From Wurfbainia villosa (taxonomy: Eukaryota > Streptophyta > Magnoliopsida > Zingiberales > Zingiberaceae), in the NCBI GenBank assembly GCA_025175895.1, contig CM046006.1, forward strand, positions 62,888,288 through 62,952,287: DNA of 64,000 bases, read 5' to 3'. The notes under the pieces are model-generated. The model worked only from the letters and a program-made list of their open reading frames with translations. It was not told where the DNA came from and did no database searches. Shown piece after piece: positions 19,236-29,322 of the stretch (position 1 is its first letter; every line of letters starts with the position of its first letter). A program made the translations under genes and the position numbers.

Positions 19236-20762
19236 GACAATCTACAACATAAATAATGCAGAAATTAAAGATCATATTCCATTTATTATTTAATTAGGCC
19301 TTTAATTAAATGATGCTCCCATTGAATTATAGGACTTTTGTAGAATCGAGTCATGGATGTTGTCAAACCACACTACTAGATTCATACCAACTAGCTATAA
19401 TTCTCACGGGACAAGATCCACATCATACTACGCCTTGAGTTAGCTTTGGCTAAATTGCCCAAGACTTAGTATGATCAGTAGGTAACAAATTACCAATTAC
19501 ATCTCTATGCAACTCTTGTTTATAGGATCAAGATCCATATTTACAAAAAAACTTGAGTTAGCTTTGGCTAAATCGCCCAAGATTTAGTGTAAATGTGATC
19601 TTTTCCTATCTTTCCAACCGTTGGAATAAGTCTATAGTTTTATCTGATCCAATTGAGTTAACTAGTTTCACTCAATCTAATTGAGCTTATTCTCACCCAA
19701 GCTTTGATAGGCGGGATCAAGATTGTCCCTCCGCACCCTACCAATATAATATGTGTTGCTCTGTTTTGGCAGATTCAACAACAACAAATGATCGAGGTAG
19801 TGATGGGTATCAAAACTTGGTAGGCATTTTGAGTTGACTTGATTAAGATCTAATCTAATCGTGAATGTGTATCATATACGCATTAAGGCATTAATTACCC
19901 TATACTAGCATGCATCACATACATACAAGCAAAAACAAATATATATATATATACTAATTAATTAATTTGTGATGAGGTCATGACCCTATTACGATCTTCT
20001 CAAGCTAATGAGAAGATCGGACGGTCAACCTAGGGTTAGTAGCTTCTCCAAGTGCCTCCTTTGACCGCTATGTGTCGTCGGCACCCTCCTCGTAACTCCG
20101 TCTATGAGTGGACCTTCCACCACTTCATTTTGTACATTACAAATATAAAACTTGAGTTACATTCGAGTCTAAAATCTATTTACAATAGGAATATATAATA
20201 AGGGAGGCACGACGCACAGGTCGTATATCATATACAACATGCACAACACTAAAAATGGCGCGCAAGTCGTATTATGAGTTACAACACAATTTTAGCCAAT
20301 CACATTGGGGTTTTTAAGCCATGACCAACACAATATTATACATAATTACAAATTATGTATTTTACATAAATTTCTATAATTTTCCTACCTTTTTTTTCAA
20401 TTTTATGAGTCACAACTCCGCAGCGGTCCCGCTAAGCGATTTTCGGGCGCGATCGCGGGATAATGCCCCTTGCGGGGTTAGGGGCAGCCCCCTTCTTGCA
20501 AAATAAATCTCGTGAGTGTCCCATACCGATCTTACAGTGCCTTAAGTCGCAGTCCCAATAAACAAAAATGAGACCTTGCCGTTTCAGAGAGTTTTTCCGG
20601 GTGGTTAAAGCCTATAAGTGTCCAAACACTTGTTGCTTTGACTCTACAAGAAAAATACTCACAAAATCTATAAAATTAGGAAAATTATAGAAACTTACAG
20701 ATCTATAACTTTTCGTATCTAATACAAAAATTACAAATATAAACATGTACATGCTTCGCACG
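19236..20762 (-). other. Long leader between gag and primer site of C1
   Basis: Non-coding. It contains two spaced copies of CTTGAGTTAGCTTTGGCTAA with CGCCCAAG-type continuations (about 19433 and 19553) and a short GC-rich island at about 20415-20500. Long structured leaders are usual for Angela/BARE-like elements. No gene seen. Confidence 0.7.
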
Positions 20763-20777
20763 TGGCTCTGATACCAC
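20763..20777 (-). other. Primer-binding site of C1
   Basis: TGGCTCTGATACCAC on the plus strand is the complement of the initiator-tRNA primer site and abuts the LTR end TGTTAGACTATCC. Confidence 0.88.
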
Positions 20778-20924
20778 TGTTAGACTATCCGAGTTGCAAA
20801 AATCGCTTTTTGCGTTGCGGAAACCTCAGAAGCCGGCCACGGATTCATGTGAAGATAAATAAAAATTTCATGTACATGTATATCTACACTAGATCTACCT
20901 TTGATCTACATGGGAAGAGTGTTA
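20778..20924 (-). repeat. Fragment of the C1 5' LTR
   Basis: The first 147 bases (plus-strand left end) of the LTR are present, up to the E1 insertion after TGTTA at 20920-20924. The same fragment with the same endpoint is at 39535-39681. Confidence 0.8.
20920..20924. repeat. Left target-site duplication of E1
   Basis: TGTTA precedes the E1 5' LTR. The identical word flanks both sides of E2 (39677-39681 and 44999-45003), which shows that E1 and E2 are copies of one insertion. The right copy for E1 was lost at the breakpoint near 34568. Confidence 0.85.
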
Positions 20925-22170
20925 TGTTAGGGCAATCAACCCAGTGATATGGTTTTCATGTGTGTAGCAAAGGGTTTAAGTTAGATTTTATAGGGATTTG
21001 ATATATGCATTGGAGTCATGCAGGACTTAGTAATTCGCACATAGAGCATTGCCGAGTTTCACCTCTCGTGACTCAGTCCTTGAGTCGGTGAAGGATAGCT
21101 TTGCGGAAGCCGTGCGCTTGGGGCATCTGAGGGACCGCCGGACGAGAAGCATTGGAGTGAAGCCGGAGGAAGTATACTTCAGGGCGAGACGTGAAGGATG
21201 ACACTGCAAAGCCGTGCGCTTGACGCATCCGAGGGACGTGGTCGGACTAAGACAACTTCGAAGGTGAGGGACTCCAAGGGAATGAGAGTGAGCAATTGTA
21301 ACCCGAGACGGGGTAGATCGTAGGTGAAACTTGGCCATTTGGCTAAGTCTCGGATGGGATTTCCTGACATCAGTCGACTGCCATGACATGGCAGTTGACT
21401 GCTCCAAGTTGATTGTGACTCGACTGGTGTTCGAGTCAGGTCTGTGTCCTAGCATTCGACTGCGAAGGGTTGGCAGTCGACTGCCAAAACCATCAGTCGA
21501 CTACTGATGGCAACAGTCGACTGATCGCAAGGGTTTTGGGCATAGAAGGTTGATCAGTCGAGTGCTCGCTTCCGACACTCGACTGTTAGCTCTATCTGAC
21601 GACTGATGGGATGATCAGTCGACTGATGTGGGAGTCGTTGGATGAAATCCAATGTGGAAGAAGCTGTTATTGGGCAACGACTACAGGATCAGTCGACTGA
21701 TCGGGGCATCCGTCGACTGCTAGGTGCCCAACGGGAAGAATGAGTTCTTCTCTATAAAATGGGGCCTTTGGACACTTAGGTGGCCTAATGCTTCTATTCT
21801 AAACATCTCCCAAAGTGCCCAAATGAATTTCCTCCTCTTCCTTGTGCTTATATTCATCTTATTGTAAGAGGAGTGATTTTGTGTAAGAAAGGTTACCTCC
21901 ACCTAGCTTTGTGCAAAGCAGAGATTAGTGGAATTGTGTAGGCGTGACTCACCTTGGACGAATCGATCATGGATTAGCGGCAAGGGCCATGAACCACGCT
22001 ACATCGCGGTTTAGCATTTGCATCTATTCTTTCTTTACTTTATCTTAATTGCTTGTTTAGATTTGTTTCCTTTGCACTAATTGAATTTGTTGACAATCAA
22101 CGAAGCAATTACCATCATCGTACGAAGAGGGCTATTCACCCCCCTCTAGCCGGCCACCGATGCTCCAACA
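20925..22170 (+). repeat. 5' LTR of E1
   Basis: It starts TGTTAGGGCAATCAACCC and ends GCTCCAACA. It has the same internal block duplication as A. An array of CAGTCGACTG palindromes and close variants occupies about 21369-21720, then TATAAAA at 21753 and the CTATTCACCCCCC box near the end. The palindromes are mostly intact here but scrambled in the first part of the 3' LTR at 33912-34035. Confidence 0.92.
21753..21759 (+). promoter_or_regulatory. TATA box of the E1 5' LTR
   Basis: TATAAAA follows GTTCTTCTC, just downstream of the palindrome array; conserved in the E2 LTRs. Confidence 0.65.
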
Positions 22171-22186
22171 AGTGGTATCAGAGCCA
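22171..22186 (+). other. Primer-binding site of E1
   Basis: AGTGGTATCAGAGCCA directly follows the LTR terminus. Confidence 0.92.
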
Positions 22187-22233
22187 AGTCGCTTGTCACC
22201 GGTCTAACCGCCGCAACAAGCATAACAACAACG

Positions 22234-23955
22234 ATGGCCGGCTCTAACATCCATCCGCCAAAGTTTGAAGGTGAATTCTCTTGGTGGAAGAAGAGAATGG
22301 AGGTATTTTTCGAAACCGATTTCGAAATTATGCTAATAATGGAGAATGGTTTTGAGATACTTAGGGATGAGGAAGGGGAGCCTTTGGAAAAATCAAGTTG
22401 GACAAAGAAACAAAGAGAGGAGTACTTGGCAAATTCGAAAGCCAAGCATCATCTATTCAATGTACTCCCTCAACAAGAAGTCAACCGAATAGGAGAATGT
22501 GCTAGCGCCAAAGAGATGTGGGAGAAGCTAGTAGAGCTTCATGAAGGCACATCCGAGGCCAAGATAGCAAGGAGAGATGTCCTTCGCTCCCAACTCAACA
22601 ATATTAAACTCGATAAAGGGGAGAAGGTAACATCTCTACATTCTAGATTTAAAGAAATTCTTAACGGTTTATCTAGTGTAGGGGAGAAGCTCTCCAATAG
22701 GGACATGATTATGAAGGCAATTGATGCCTTTCCTCGATCATCCAAGTGGAGTTCAATGGTGGACTCATTCTATATCTCAAAGAATCTAGAGGTAAGTACT
22801 GGAGATGAATTTTTTTCCACTATGGAATTGCATGAATCTAGGCTTGAAGAAATAAGTGAAGAACCAAGCATTAAGCCATTAAGGGGAGTGACACTAATGT
22901 CCAATAAGGGGAAGAAGAAGAAAAAGACTCCTCCCTCCTCATCCGATGATGACTCCTCCTCCTCCTCCTCCATGGATAGCACAGAAGAAGATTACATGGT
23001 AAGGAAGGTAAGACATGCCTTAAAAAGTTTTAAATTTAACAAATCTAATGAAAGGAGGAGAAGGCCAAGGAGGAAGATCATATGCTACAATTGCCAAGGA
23101 GAGGGACACATAAGAGATGATTGTCCCCTCTTGAACAAGAGAAAAGAAGAAAGGAGAAGAAAAGAAGAAAAGAAGAAAGGGAGCAAGAAAAAGGAAGAAG
23201 AGAAGAAGGCCAAGGAAAAGGGAAAGGCTAAGGCACACAAGGCCACATGGGATGATCCTTCATCCTCATCATCCGAAATAGAAGAGGCCTTCACAAATCT
23301 TGCCTTGATAGGGATAGATGACTTGGACTCCACCTCCTCCGAGGAAGAAGGAAGAAGCACTAGCAAGGAGGAGAGCTTGAGTGAAGGGGGAGCGTCCTCA
23401 TCTTCGTCCTCATCATCGGAAGGGGATTTGGTAAGTGAGGTAACAAATCTTCCTCCCAAGAAAATTATGTCCATGATATCTAGCTTAACTAAAGAGCTAT
23501 TTAGGGCTAAAAAGAAAAATAAGAGCATGCTTGATGGAATTAAGGCCCTAGAAGAAAAGCTAGAAAAATCATGTTTAAATATTAATGATAATGTTTCTTC
23601 TAGTATCAATGATGCATGCTCACATGATAATTACATACCTTTTGATGTGAATGATGCATGCATGGAGGAAAATAGGGTCTTAAGGGAAAAGGTAGATCAT
23701 TTGACTAAGGCCCTAGAGAAATTTACTATAGGCTCCAACACATTGAACATGATCATAGGGAGCCAAAGGGCAAGCTTCAATAGGAAAGGCCTAGGATATA
23801 AGGAAAACAAAAATGAAAAGGCCTATCATTGCCTAATTGCTAGGGGTCAAGCCAAAAATAAAACAATAGCTAGAAAATGGATTCCTAAAAAATATTTAGT
23901 GAACCCCATAGGAAAAAACTTATATTGGGTTCCTAAATCCATCCTTAAGGGTTAG
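22234..23955 (+). CDS. Intact Gag of GAG-only element E1 (573 residues)
   Basis: This is the only long uninterrupted element protein in the window. The start MAGSNIHPPKFEG lies 48 bases after the primer site and matches its homologues. Domains: copia Gag core at about 1-190 (FSWWKKRMEVFFETDF, KEMWEKLVELHEG); basic stretch; CCHC knuckle (CYNCQGEGHIRDDC) at about 284-297; lysine/glutamate-rich segment at about 300-345; acidic serine-rich segment at about 345-410; coiled coils near 425-450 and 490-520; conserved GLGY; and an ending with WIPKKYLVNP and WVPKSILKG at 549-573. In autonomous relatives protease follows directly; here a stop and then non-coding DNA follow. The protein would assemble particles and package RNA using pol products supplied in trans (inference). 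Whether it is expressed is unknown. Confidence 0.9.
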   Translation: MAGSNIHPPKFEGEFSWWKKRMEVFFETDFEIMLIMENGFEILRDEEGEPLEKSSWTKKQREEYLANSKAKHHLFNVLPQQEVNRIGECASAKEMWEKLVELHEGTSEAKIARRDVLRSQLNNIKLDKGEKVTSLHSRFKEILNGLSSVGEKLSNRDMIMKAIDAFPRSSKWSSMVDSFYISKNLEVSTGDEFFSTMELHESRLEEISEEPSIKPLRGVTLMSNKGKKKKKTPPSSSDDDSSSSSSMDSTEEDYMVRKVRHALKSFKFNKSNERRRRPRRKIICYNCQGEGHIRDDCPLLNKRKEERRRKEEKKKGSKKKEEEKKAKEKGKAKAHKATWDDPSSSSSEIEEAFTNLALIGIDDLDSTSSEEEGRSTSKEESLSEGGASSSSSSSSEGDLVSEVTNLPPKKIMSMISSLTKELFRAKKKNKSMLDGIKALEEKLEKSCLNINDNVSSSINDACSHDNYIPFDVNDACMEENRVLREKVDHLTKALEKFTIGSNTLNMIIGSQRASFNRKGLGYKENKNEKAYHCLIARGQAKNKTIARKWIPKKYLVNPIGKNLYWVPKSILKG

Positions 23956-23982
23956 GAAAACTCTAGGTTAGTCAACCATAAG
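23956..23982 (+). other. Start of the E1 non-coding 3' region, cut by F
   Basis: The sequence GTTAGTCAACCATAAG continues at 32350 with GATTTTACTTATATC, exactly as it reads uninterrupted in E2 near 42660-42690. Confidence 0.85.
23978..23982. repeat. Target-site duplication of element F, left copy
   Basis: ATAAG lies before the TGTTGGTGC terminus and is repeated at 32345-32349 after the CCAACA terminus. The empty site is visible in E2. Confidence 0.92.
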
Positions 23983-25407
23983 TGTTGGTGCAATCGGCCC
24001 AGGTTGACTCGAGTTTGACACGATCAGTACCTTGATAGTATTTTGATGATAGACAAAACCCATGACATGGGATTGTCATGGGAAAGTCCAACATGGAGTT
24101 GGCATGGAAAATCCAAGCATGGAGCTTGGTGTGGAAGTCCAAGGGGGAAGCCTTGGCATGGGAAATCCAAAGCATTGCGAAGCTGTACGCTTGGTTCTTG
24201 GTGAGAAATGCATTGCGAAGTCGTGCGCTTGGTGCATGTGGGAAGTCTTGAGGACTTGGTAAGTTCACTAGGCTCGGGGTCCTTGAGTCGGTGAAGGATG
24301 ACATTGCGAAGCCGTGCGCTTGGTGCATCCGAGGGACCGCCGGACGGGGAGCGAATGGAGTGAGCCCAAAGGGAAGCATACTTCTAGGGCATGAGACGCG
24401 AAGGATGGCGTTGCGAAGCCGTGCGCTTGGCGCATCCGAGGGATGTAGGCCGAGGGAAGAGAGCTTCGGTGGGGAACTCCATGAGGGATGATGTGGACTT
24501 GGCCAAGTGGCTAAGACTGAGTGTCGGAGGCTCAAACTTGATTTTTGAGGGTTTACCCGATGGTCGGATGCTCAAACAACTTGGTGTTTGAGGTTTTTCC
24601 CGACGGCAGTCGACTGGAATAGGTGCCGGTTTGACTGTTCCAAGTCGACTAGGGTTCGACTGGTGTAAGGCTGCGTTTTGGTGCTTAGCGATCATTGCCA
24701 TGGGCGATGATGATCGATGTACAACGATCATTCTTGAGGATGGCGATCGGTGATGGCGTCATCGCGAGCACAAGCGCTCCGTAGCCAGGCGATTGACTAC
24801 TAGGTCCTGTCGGTGATGGGCATCATCGATCGGTAAATGATCCGTTGGAACTTGTCGCGTGGATCAGCCGTTGTGAGACAATGACTCTGAGAGCGATCGG
24901 CCCCAGTGCCTTTTGGCGATCAGCTGAGTTATAAATGGAGCTCGAGATGGAGGTTTTTGCCAAGCCTTTTGTGGAGTTATTGGAGGGGAATTGCTGCTGC
25001 ATTCCAGTCCTTCAAGAGCCAATCAAAGCAAGAAACAAGCAAAGCGATCAAAGCAATCGGTGAAAGTTTTCTTGTGTATTATATTTGTGTATTTGCTTGT
25101 ATTTCTATATTACATTGTAATTGCTTGTGAGAGGTTTCTCCACCTCCGACGTGTTGTCGAGAAGGAGTGTTATAGTTAGTGTCGTGCGCATAACTAGAGC
25201 TCGGTGAGCTCGCCCGTGGAGTAGGAACCATTCGGTTCCGAACCACGTATATTGTCGTGTCTTGTGTATTGTTGTTATTTCTATTGTTATTCCGCTGCGT
25301 ATATTAACGACAAATTGTAGACAAGCACACGAGAACGAGCAAATTCTGACATACAACGAACGAGGGCTATTCACCCCCCCTCTAGCCGGCCAATTGATCC
25401 TCCAACA
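23983..25407 (+). repeat. 5' LTR of element F
   Basis: It starts TGTTGGTGCAATCGGCCC and ends CTCCAACA. It matches the 3' LTR closely over the first 600 bases and the last 450. Between about 24680 and 24930 it has GATCG/GATCAT-like strings where the 3' LTR has CAGTCGACTG palindromes. TATAAAT is at 24930-24936. Confidence 0.92.
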
Positions 25408-25421
25408 AGTGGTATCAGAGC
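25408..25421 (+). other. Primer-binding site of element F
   Basis: AGTGGTATCAGAGC directly follows the LTR terminus. Confidence 0.92.
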
Positions 25422-25469
25422 AAGGAAAGCTTGTCAAGGACTAACCGCCAAAGCAAGCAATATTCAAGG

Positions 25470-27192
25470 ATGGCCGGCTCGAACATTCATCCGCCGAAGT
25501 TCGAAGGGGAATTCGCTTGGTGGAAGAAGCGAATGGAGGTATTCTTTTAAAACCGACTTTGAAGTTTCATTAATAATGGAAAACGGTTTCGAGTTGCCTA
25601 GGAATGAAGATGGGGAGCCGTTAGAGAAATTAAGGTGGAACAAAAGGCAAAGAGAGGAGCATCTTGCAAACTCAAAAGCCAAGCACCATCTCTACAATGT
25701 GCTTCCTCAACAAGAAATAAATAGAATTGGAGAATGCATAAGTGCCAAGGAGATGTGGGAGAAGCTAGTAGAGCTTCATGAAGGTACTTCGGAGGCCAAG
25801 CTTGCAAGGAGAGACCTCCTCCGCTCCCAACTCAACAATATTAAACTAGAAAAGGGAGAAAAGGTACTTTCCTTACATTCTCGTTTCAAGGAAATTATAA
25901 CCGATTTGTCAAGTGTAGGTGAGAAGCTATCAAACCGGGATATGGTTATGAAGGCTATAGATGCCTTTCCGCGATCTTCAAAGTGGAGCTCCATGGTGGA
26001 CTCCTTCTATATTTCGAAGAATTTAGAAGTGAGTACTTTGGAGGAGTTCTTCTCAACAATGGAGCTCCACGAAACAAGGCTTGAAGGAATACAAGAAGAG
26101 CCAAAAATTCAACCTTCAAGAGGAGTAGCTTTGGTGGCCAACAAGGGGAAGAAGAAGATGGAGATCCCCTCCTCTGATGATGAAGCATCCTCCTCCTCCT
26201 CCATGGATAGCACGGAAGAGGCCTATATGGTAAGGAGGGTAAGGTGTGCTTTAAAAGGCTTTAGATTTAACAAATCTCATGATAGGAGTAGAAGACCAAG
26301 AGGAAAGATCATTTTCTACAATTGCCAAGGAGAAGGGCACATAAGGGACAATTGTCCCCTCCTAAACAAAAGCAAAGAAGAAAGGAAGAAGAAAGAGGAA
26401 AAGAAGAAGAAAAAGGGGAGCAAGAAAAAGGAAGAAGAAAAGAAGGCAAAGGAAAAGGGAAAGGCCAAAGCATTCAAAGCCAAGACATGGGATGACCCTT
26501 CTTCCTCCTCATCCGATGAAGAAGAACATGTCTACTCCAACCTTGCATTGATGGCCTTCGACGATTTGGATTGCTCCTCCACCGAAAATGAAGAATCAAG
26601 CTCAAGTGGAGAGAGCTCAAATGAAGGGGGAGCCACCTCTACCTCCTCATCCGAAGAAGAAGAGGACATGGAAACTATGGTAACTAATTCTTCACCTAGT
26701 AAAATAGTTTCTATGATTTCTAGCTTAACTAGGGATTTATTTAGAGCAAAGAAGAAAAATAAGAGCATGCTAGATCAAATTAAGGACCTAGAAAATAAAC
26801 TAGAAAAAGCATGCTTAAATGAAAATGAAAATATTTCTTCTTGCCATGATGATGCATGCTCACATGAATATATGTCTTTCAATGTTAATGATGCATGCAT
26901 AGAAGAAAATAGGGCTCTAAGGGAAAAGGTAGACTATTTGACAAAAGCCCTAGAAAAATTCACTATAGGCTCCAACACCTTGAACATGATAATTGGGAGC
27001 CAAAGGGCAAGTTTCAACAAGAAGGGCCTAGGTTATAAAGAAAAGAAAAATGAAAAGGCCTACAAATGCCTAATTGCTAGGGGACAAGATAAGAAGAAGG
27101 TAATTGCTAGGAAATGGATCCCCAAGGAGTACTTAGTGAACCCAATAGGAAAGAATTTATTTTGGGTTCCAAAATCCATCCTTAAGGGTTAG
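25470..27192 (+). pseudogene. A-type gag of element F with one frameshift
   Basis: The true start is the ATG at 25470 (MAGSNIHPPKFEG). After about 26 codons an extra base in a T/A run near 25547-25553 shifts the frame; the open part runs from 25576 to 27192 (538 codons). Domains are as in the Gag of E1, except that the first cysteine of the knuckle is changed (FYNCQGEGHIRDNC), so zinc binding should be impaired. The end WVPKSILKG is intact. The frameshift removes the N-terminal start, so full-length Gag cannot be made unless the extra base is a sequence error. Confidence 0.87.
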
Positions 27193-28461
27193 GAACACCC
27201 TAGGATAGTCAACCATATGCAATTGACCTAAATCATATGGTGGTTGACTTAGGATGGCGGGACAACATTTTTGAAATAGTGTTGGGTGATGATAATGTGC
27301 CCATAAATAGATAATAATGCTTAAATCATGATAATTTATGAAATTCCTATGTATGTTTGCAATCATGATTTATGACTTTAATATTTGGCACATAATCATG
27401 AGAAATAAGATTTAAATCATGCCTTAGGTGATATTTGCTTATTATCATCATAAATACCTAATGCATGATTATTATTTAATGAATACATGTGTTTCATGAT
27501 CATAATGTGTAATTCATTCATATATGTCATTATGATCATGTAGATTGTTAGGGTGATACTTAACCTTGATAGAATTGCATGAATATAATGGTTAAGTATA
27601 TACAAATACCTCTAGGATGCATCTCACACTCACCATAGGCTACCATAATTGAAAACTTAGCATGGGTGAGATGTTAGGATGATACAAGTATCCACTAGTG
27701 CCTATGGCATTTAGATGGTCACTTAAGGTATCAAAATAGCAATAATAGACCAATCATGGGGAAGGATTATGTTTAATTCATAGACATATTGCCCAAAGAT
27801 CATGGTTGGATATTTCATATGTTTTCAAAACAATTTCTTACCCTAAAATATGTGTATTCATGTTTTGAAACAATTGGATGCAAAACTAGGTAGTAAACTT
27901 GATACTAGAATGATCAAAAACTTAGTGGTTTTAAAGCTTTTGGATTTTTGGCAAATATCCGAAAATATAATGATTTTTCATGAAAACTATTTTTCATTGA
28001 TAGATATACTTAAAAGAAATGTGTTCCCCAAATTTCATGATTTTTAGAATTTTTTGGAATTTTTAATGCATTTCTGAATTTCGGCCCAAAAATTAGAATT
28101 CCTGAAAACCTTGTGCCAGTCGACTGGTAGTCTGAACCAGTCGACTGATGGCCTGAAAATCAGAACAGTGAAGGTTGAATTCAGGTTTTAAATCAAATGT
28201 TGGTTTTCCCTTCTATTATACTTGATGCCATGAGTTTATAACTTAGTGTTAATCTTTTTGATGGTGTCAAAGGGGGAGAAATGATTATGTTTAAGTTAAT
28301 TGTGATAGGGGGAGAAATTCATATGGGAATTTCATGGATTAAGGGGGAGTTTCATGTTGCTATATCATGTTTATGTTTACATGCTTTCTTACCTTAAAAT
28401 TTTCTAGGGGGATGTTTTTACCTAACTTAAACGGATTGCCACACATCAAAAAGGGGGAGAT
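27193..28461 (+). other. A-type non-coding region and A-type PPT inside F
   Basis: Homologous to 3715-4988 of element A. It contains two intact CAGTCGACTG palindromes at about 28115-28145, purine tracts from 28268 onward and the tract AAAAAGGGGGAGAT at 28448-28461, which here precedes only a remnant of an LTR. Confidence 0.8.
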
Positions 28462-28503
28462 TGTTAGGGCAATCTCTTGCCATGATAAGGTTTTGATGTG
28501 TGT
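28462..28503 (+). repeat. 42-base remnant of an A/E-type LTR start inside F
   Basis: TGTTAGGGCAATCTCTTGCC followed by a sequence ending TTTTGATGTGTGT matches the first bases of the A/E LTRs, then breaks into B-type gag at ACCAATGCCCTAGG. It marks the recombination point between the two parental elements. Confidence 0.85.
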
Positions 28504-29322
28504 ACCAATGCCCTAGGGGGAGCTCCTAGAGCTAACCCTAAGGTAAATTTATTTAATGCACCTTTAGTTCCTAAAGTTAAAAAGCATGCTAAGAATTATT
28601 TTAGCTCTCTTGCAATCATTAATGAAAAGCATGCTAGTAGGAATAAATATGTGTGTTTAGGTGCTAAGCATGTTAGTTTCTCTAAGAACAAACCTAGGAC
28701 TCAAAACACTAGACCTATTTTGCCTAAAGAGTCCATTAGGAGAGTTGAAAACCATCTAGGCATTAACCCTAAGAAAGGTAGACACATGCCTAAGAAGAAG
28801 AACATTTTCCCTAAACCTAATGAAAATTCCAAATTGAGGAAATTGGAGTTAGAAAACCAAGCCTTAAGGTCAAGGCTAGAAAAATTGGAGAAGACCCTAG
28901 CAATCATCTCAAATTCGGTTAAAGGGTCTAATGCCCAAAAGTCAAAACCTAGAAGGCAAGAACGGTCTAAGGGCAAAAAAGGTTTGGGTCACAAACCTAT
29001 GTCCTATCATAATGTTCCATTTAATTATGGAACCACATCTAGGTCTAGGAAAACCAAGGCTAATAGGGAAGTTATCCCTAAGTCCAGCCATGGTGTGTGC
29101 TTAGTGGCTAAGGACTTAAGAAAAACCAAGAAAGCCACTAAGAAGGTCAATGGAGGAGTTACCTCTAGAGTTGACCTAGGTAAGACCCAATTGACTAATA
29201 TGTCAAAATCAAAAAGACTCATTAGGAAGGTATCTAGGGAGGTTATCCCTAGTGAATACCTTGTTAACCCAAGGAGCTCCAATAGGTATTGGGTTCCTAG
29301 AAGCGTGTTTGATTCACGCTAG
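28504..29322 (+). pseudogene. 3' half of a B-type gag inside F
   Basis: It begins at CCAATGCCC, the end of the second zinc knuckle in B (compare 12139), and lacks everything upstream, including both complete knuckles. About 35 bases after the knuckle are also missing between GGGGGAG repeats. The rest is open: basic region, coiled coil (LELENQALRSRLEKLEKT) and the end WVPRSVFDSR. An ATG at 28498 in the LTR remnant gives a 274-codon frame by chance. It is a fragment and probably not a working gene. Confidence 0.82.

Larger units (their letters stand above)
16029..20924 (-). mobile_element. Copia C1: decayed Angela/BARE-like element, minus strand
   Basis: Right to left it has an LTR fragment (20924-20778), primer site, a leader of about 1.5 kb, gag, protease, integrase and the start of RT, cut at 16028 by element B. 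The gag start (LRSVLEKDKLNGANFLDWYRN) and the long leader resemble Angela/BARE elements, which is an inference. It carries several nonsense codons. C2 at 34569-39681 is a second copy with the same LTR breakpoint and a shared nonsense codon, so the two arose by duplication. Confidence 0.85.

Noticed and set aside
20410..20500. GC-rich island as a possible structural RNA gene
   Set aside because: It lies in the leader of C1 and again at 39175-39245 in C2, so it is part of the retrotransposon leader. No known RNA fold was recognised.
22770..23609. Serine- and phenylalanine-rich frames on the minus strand opposite gag
   Set aside because: They are mirror frames of the lysine, glutamate and serine codon runs in Gag and recur opposite every gag copy.
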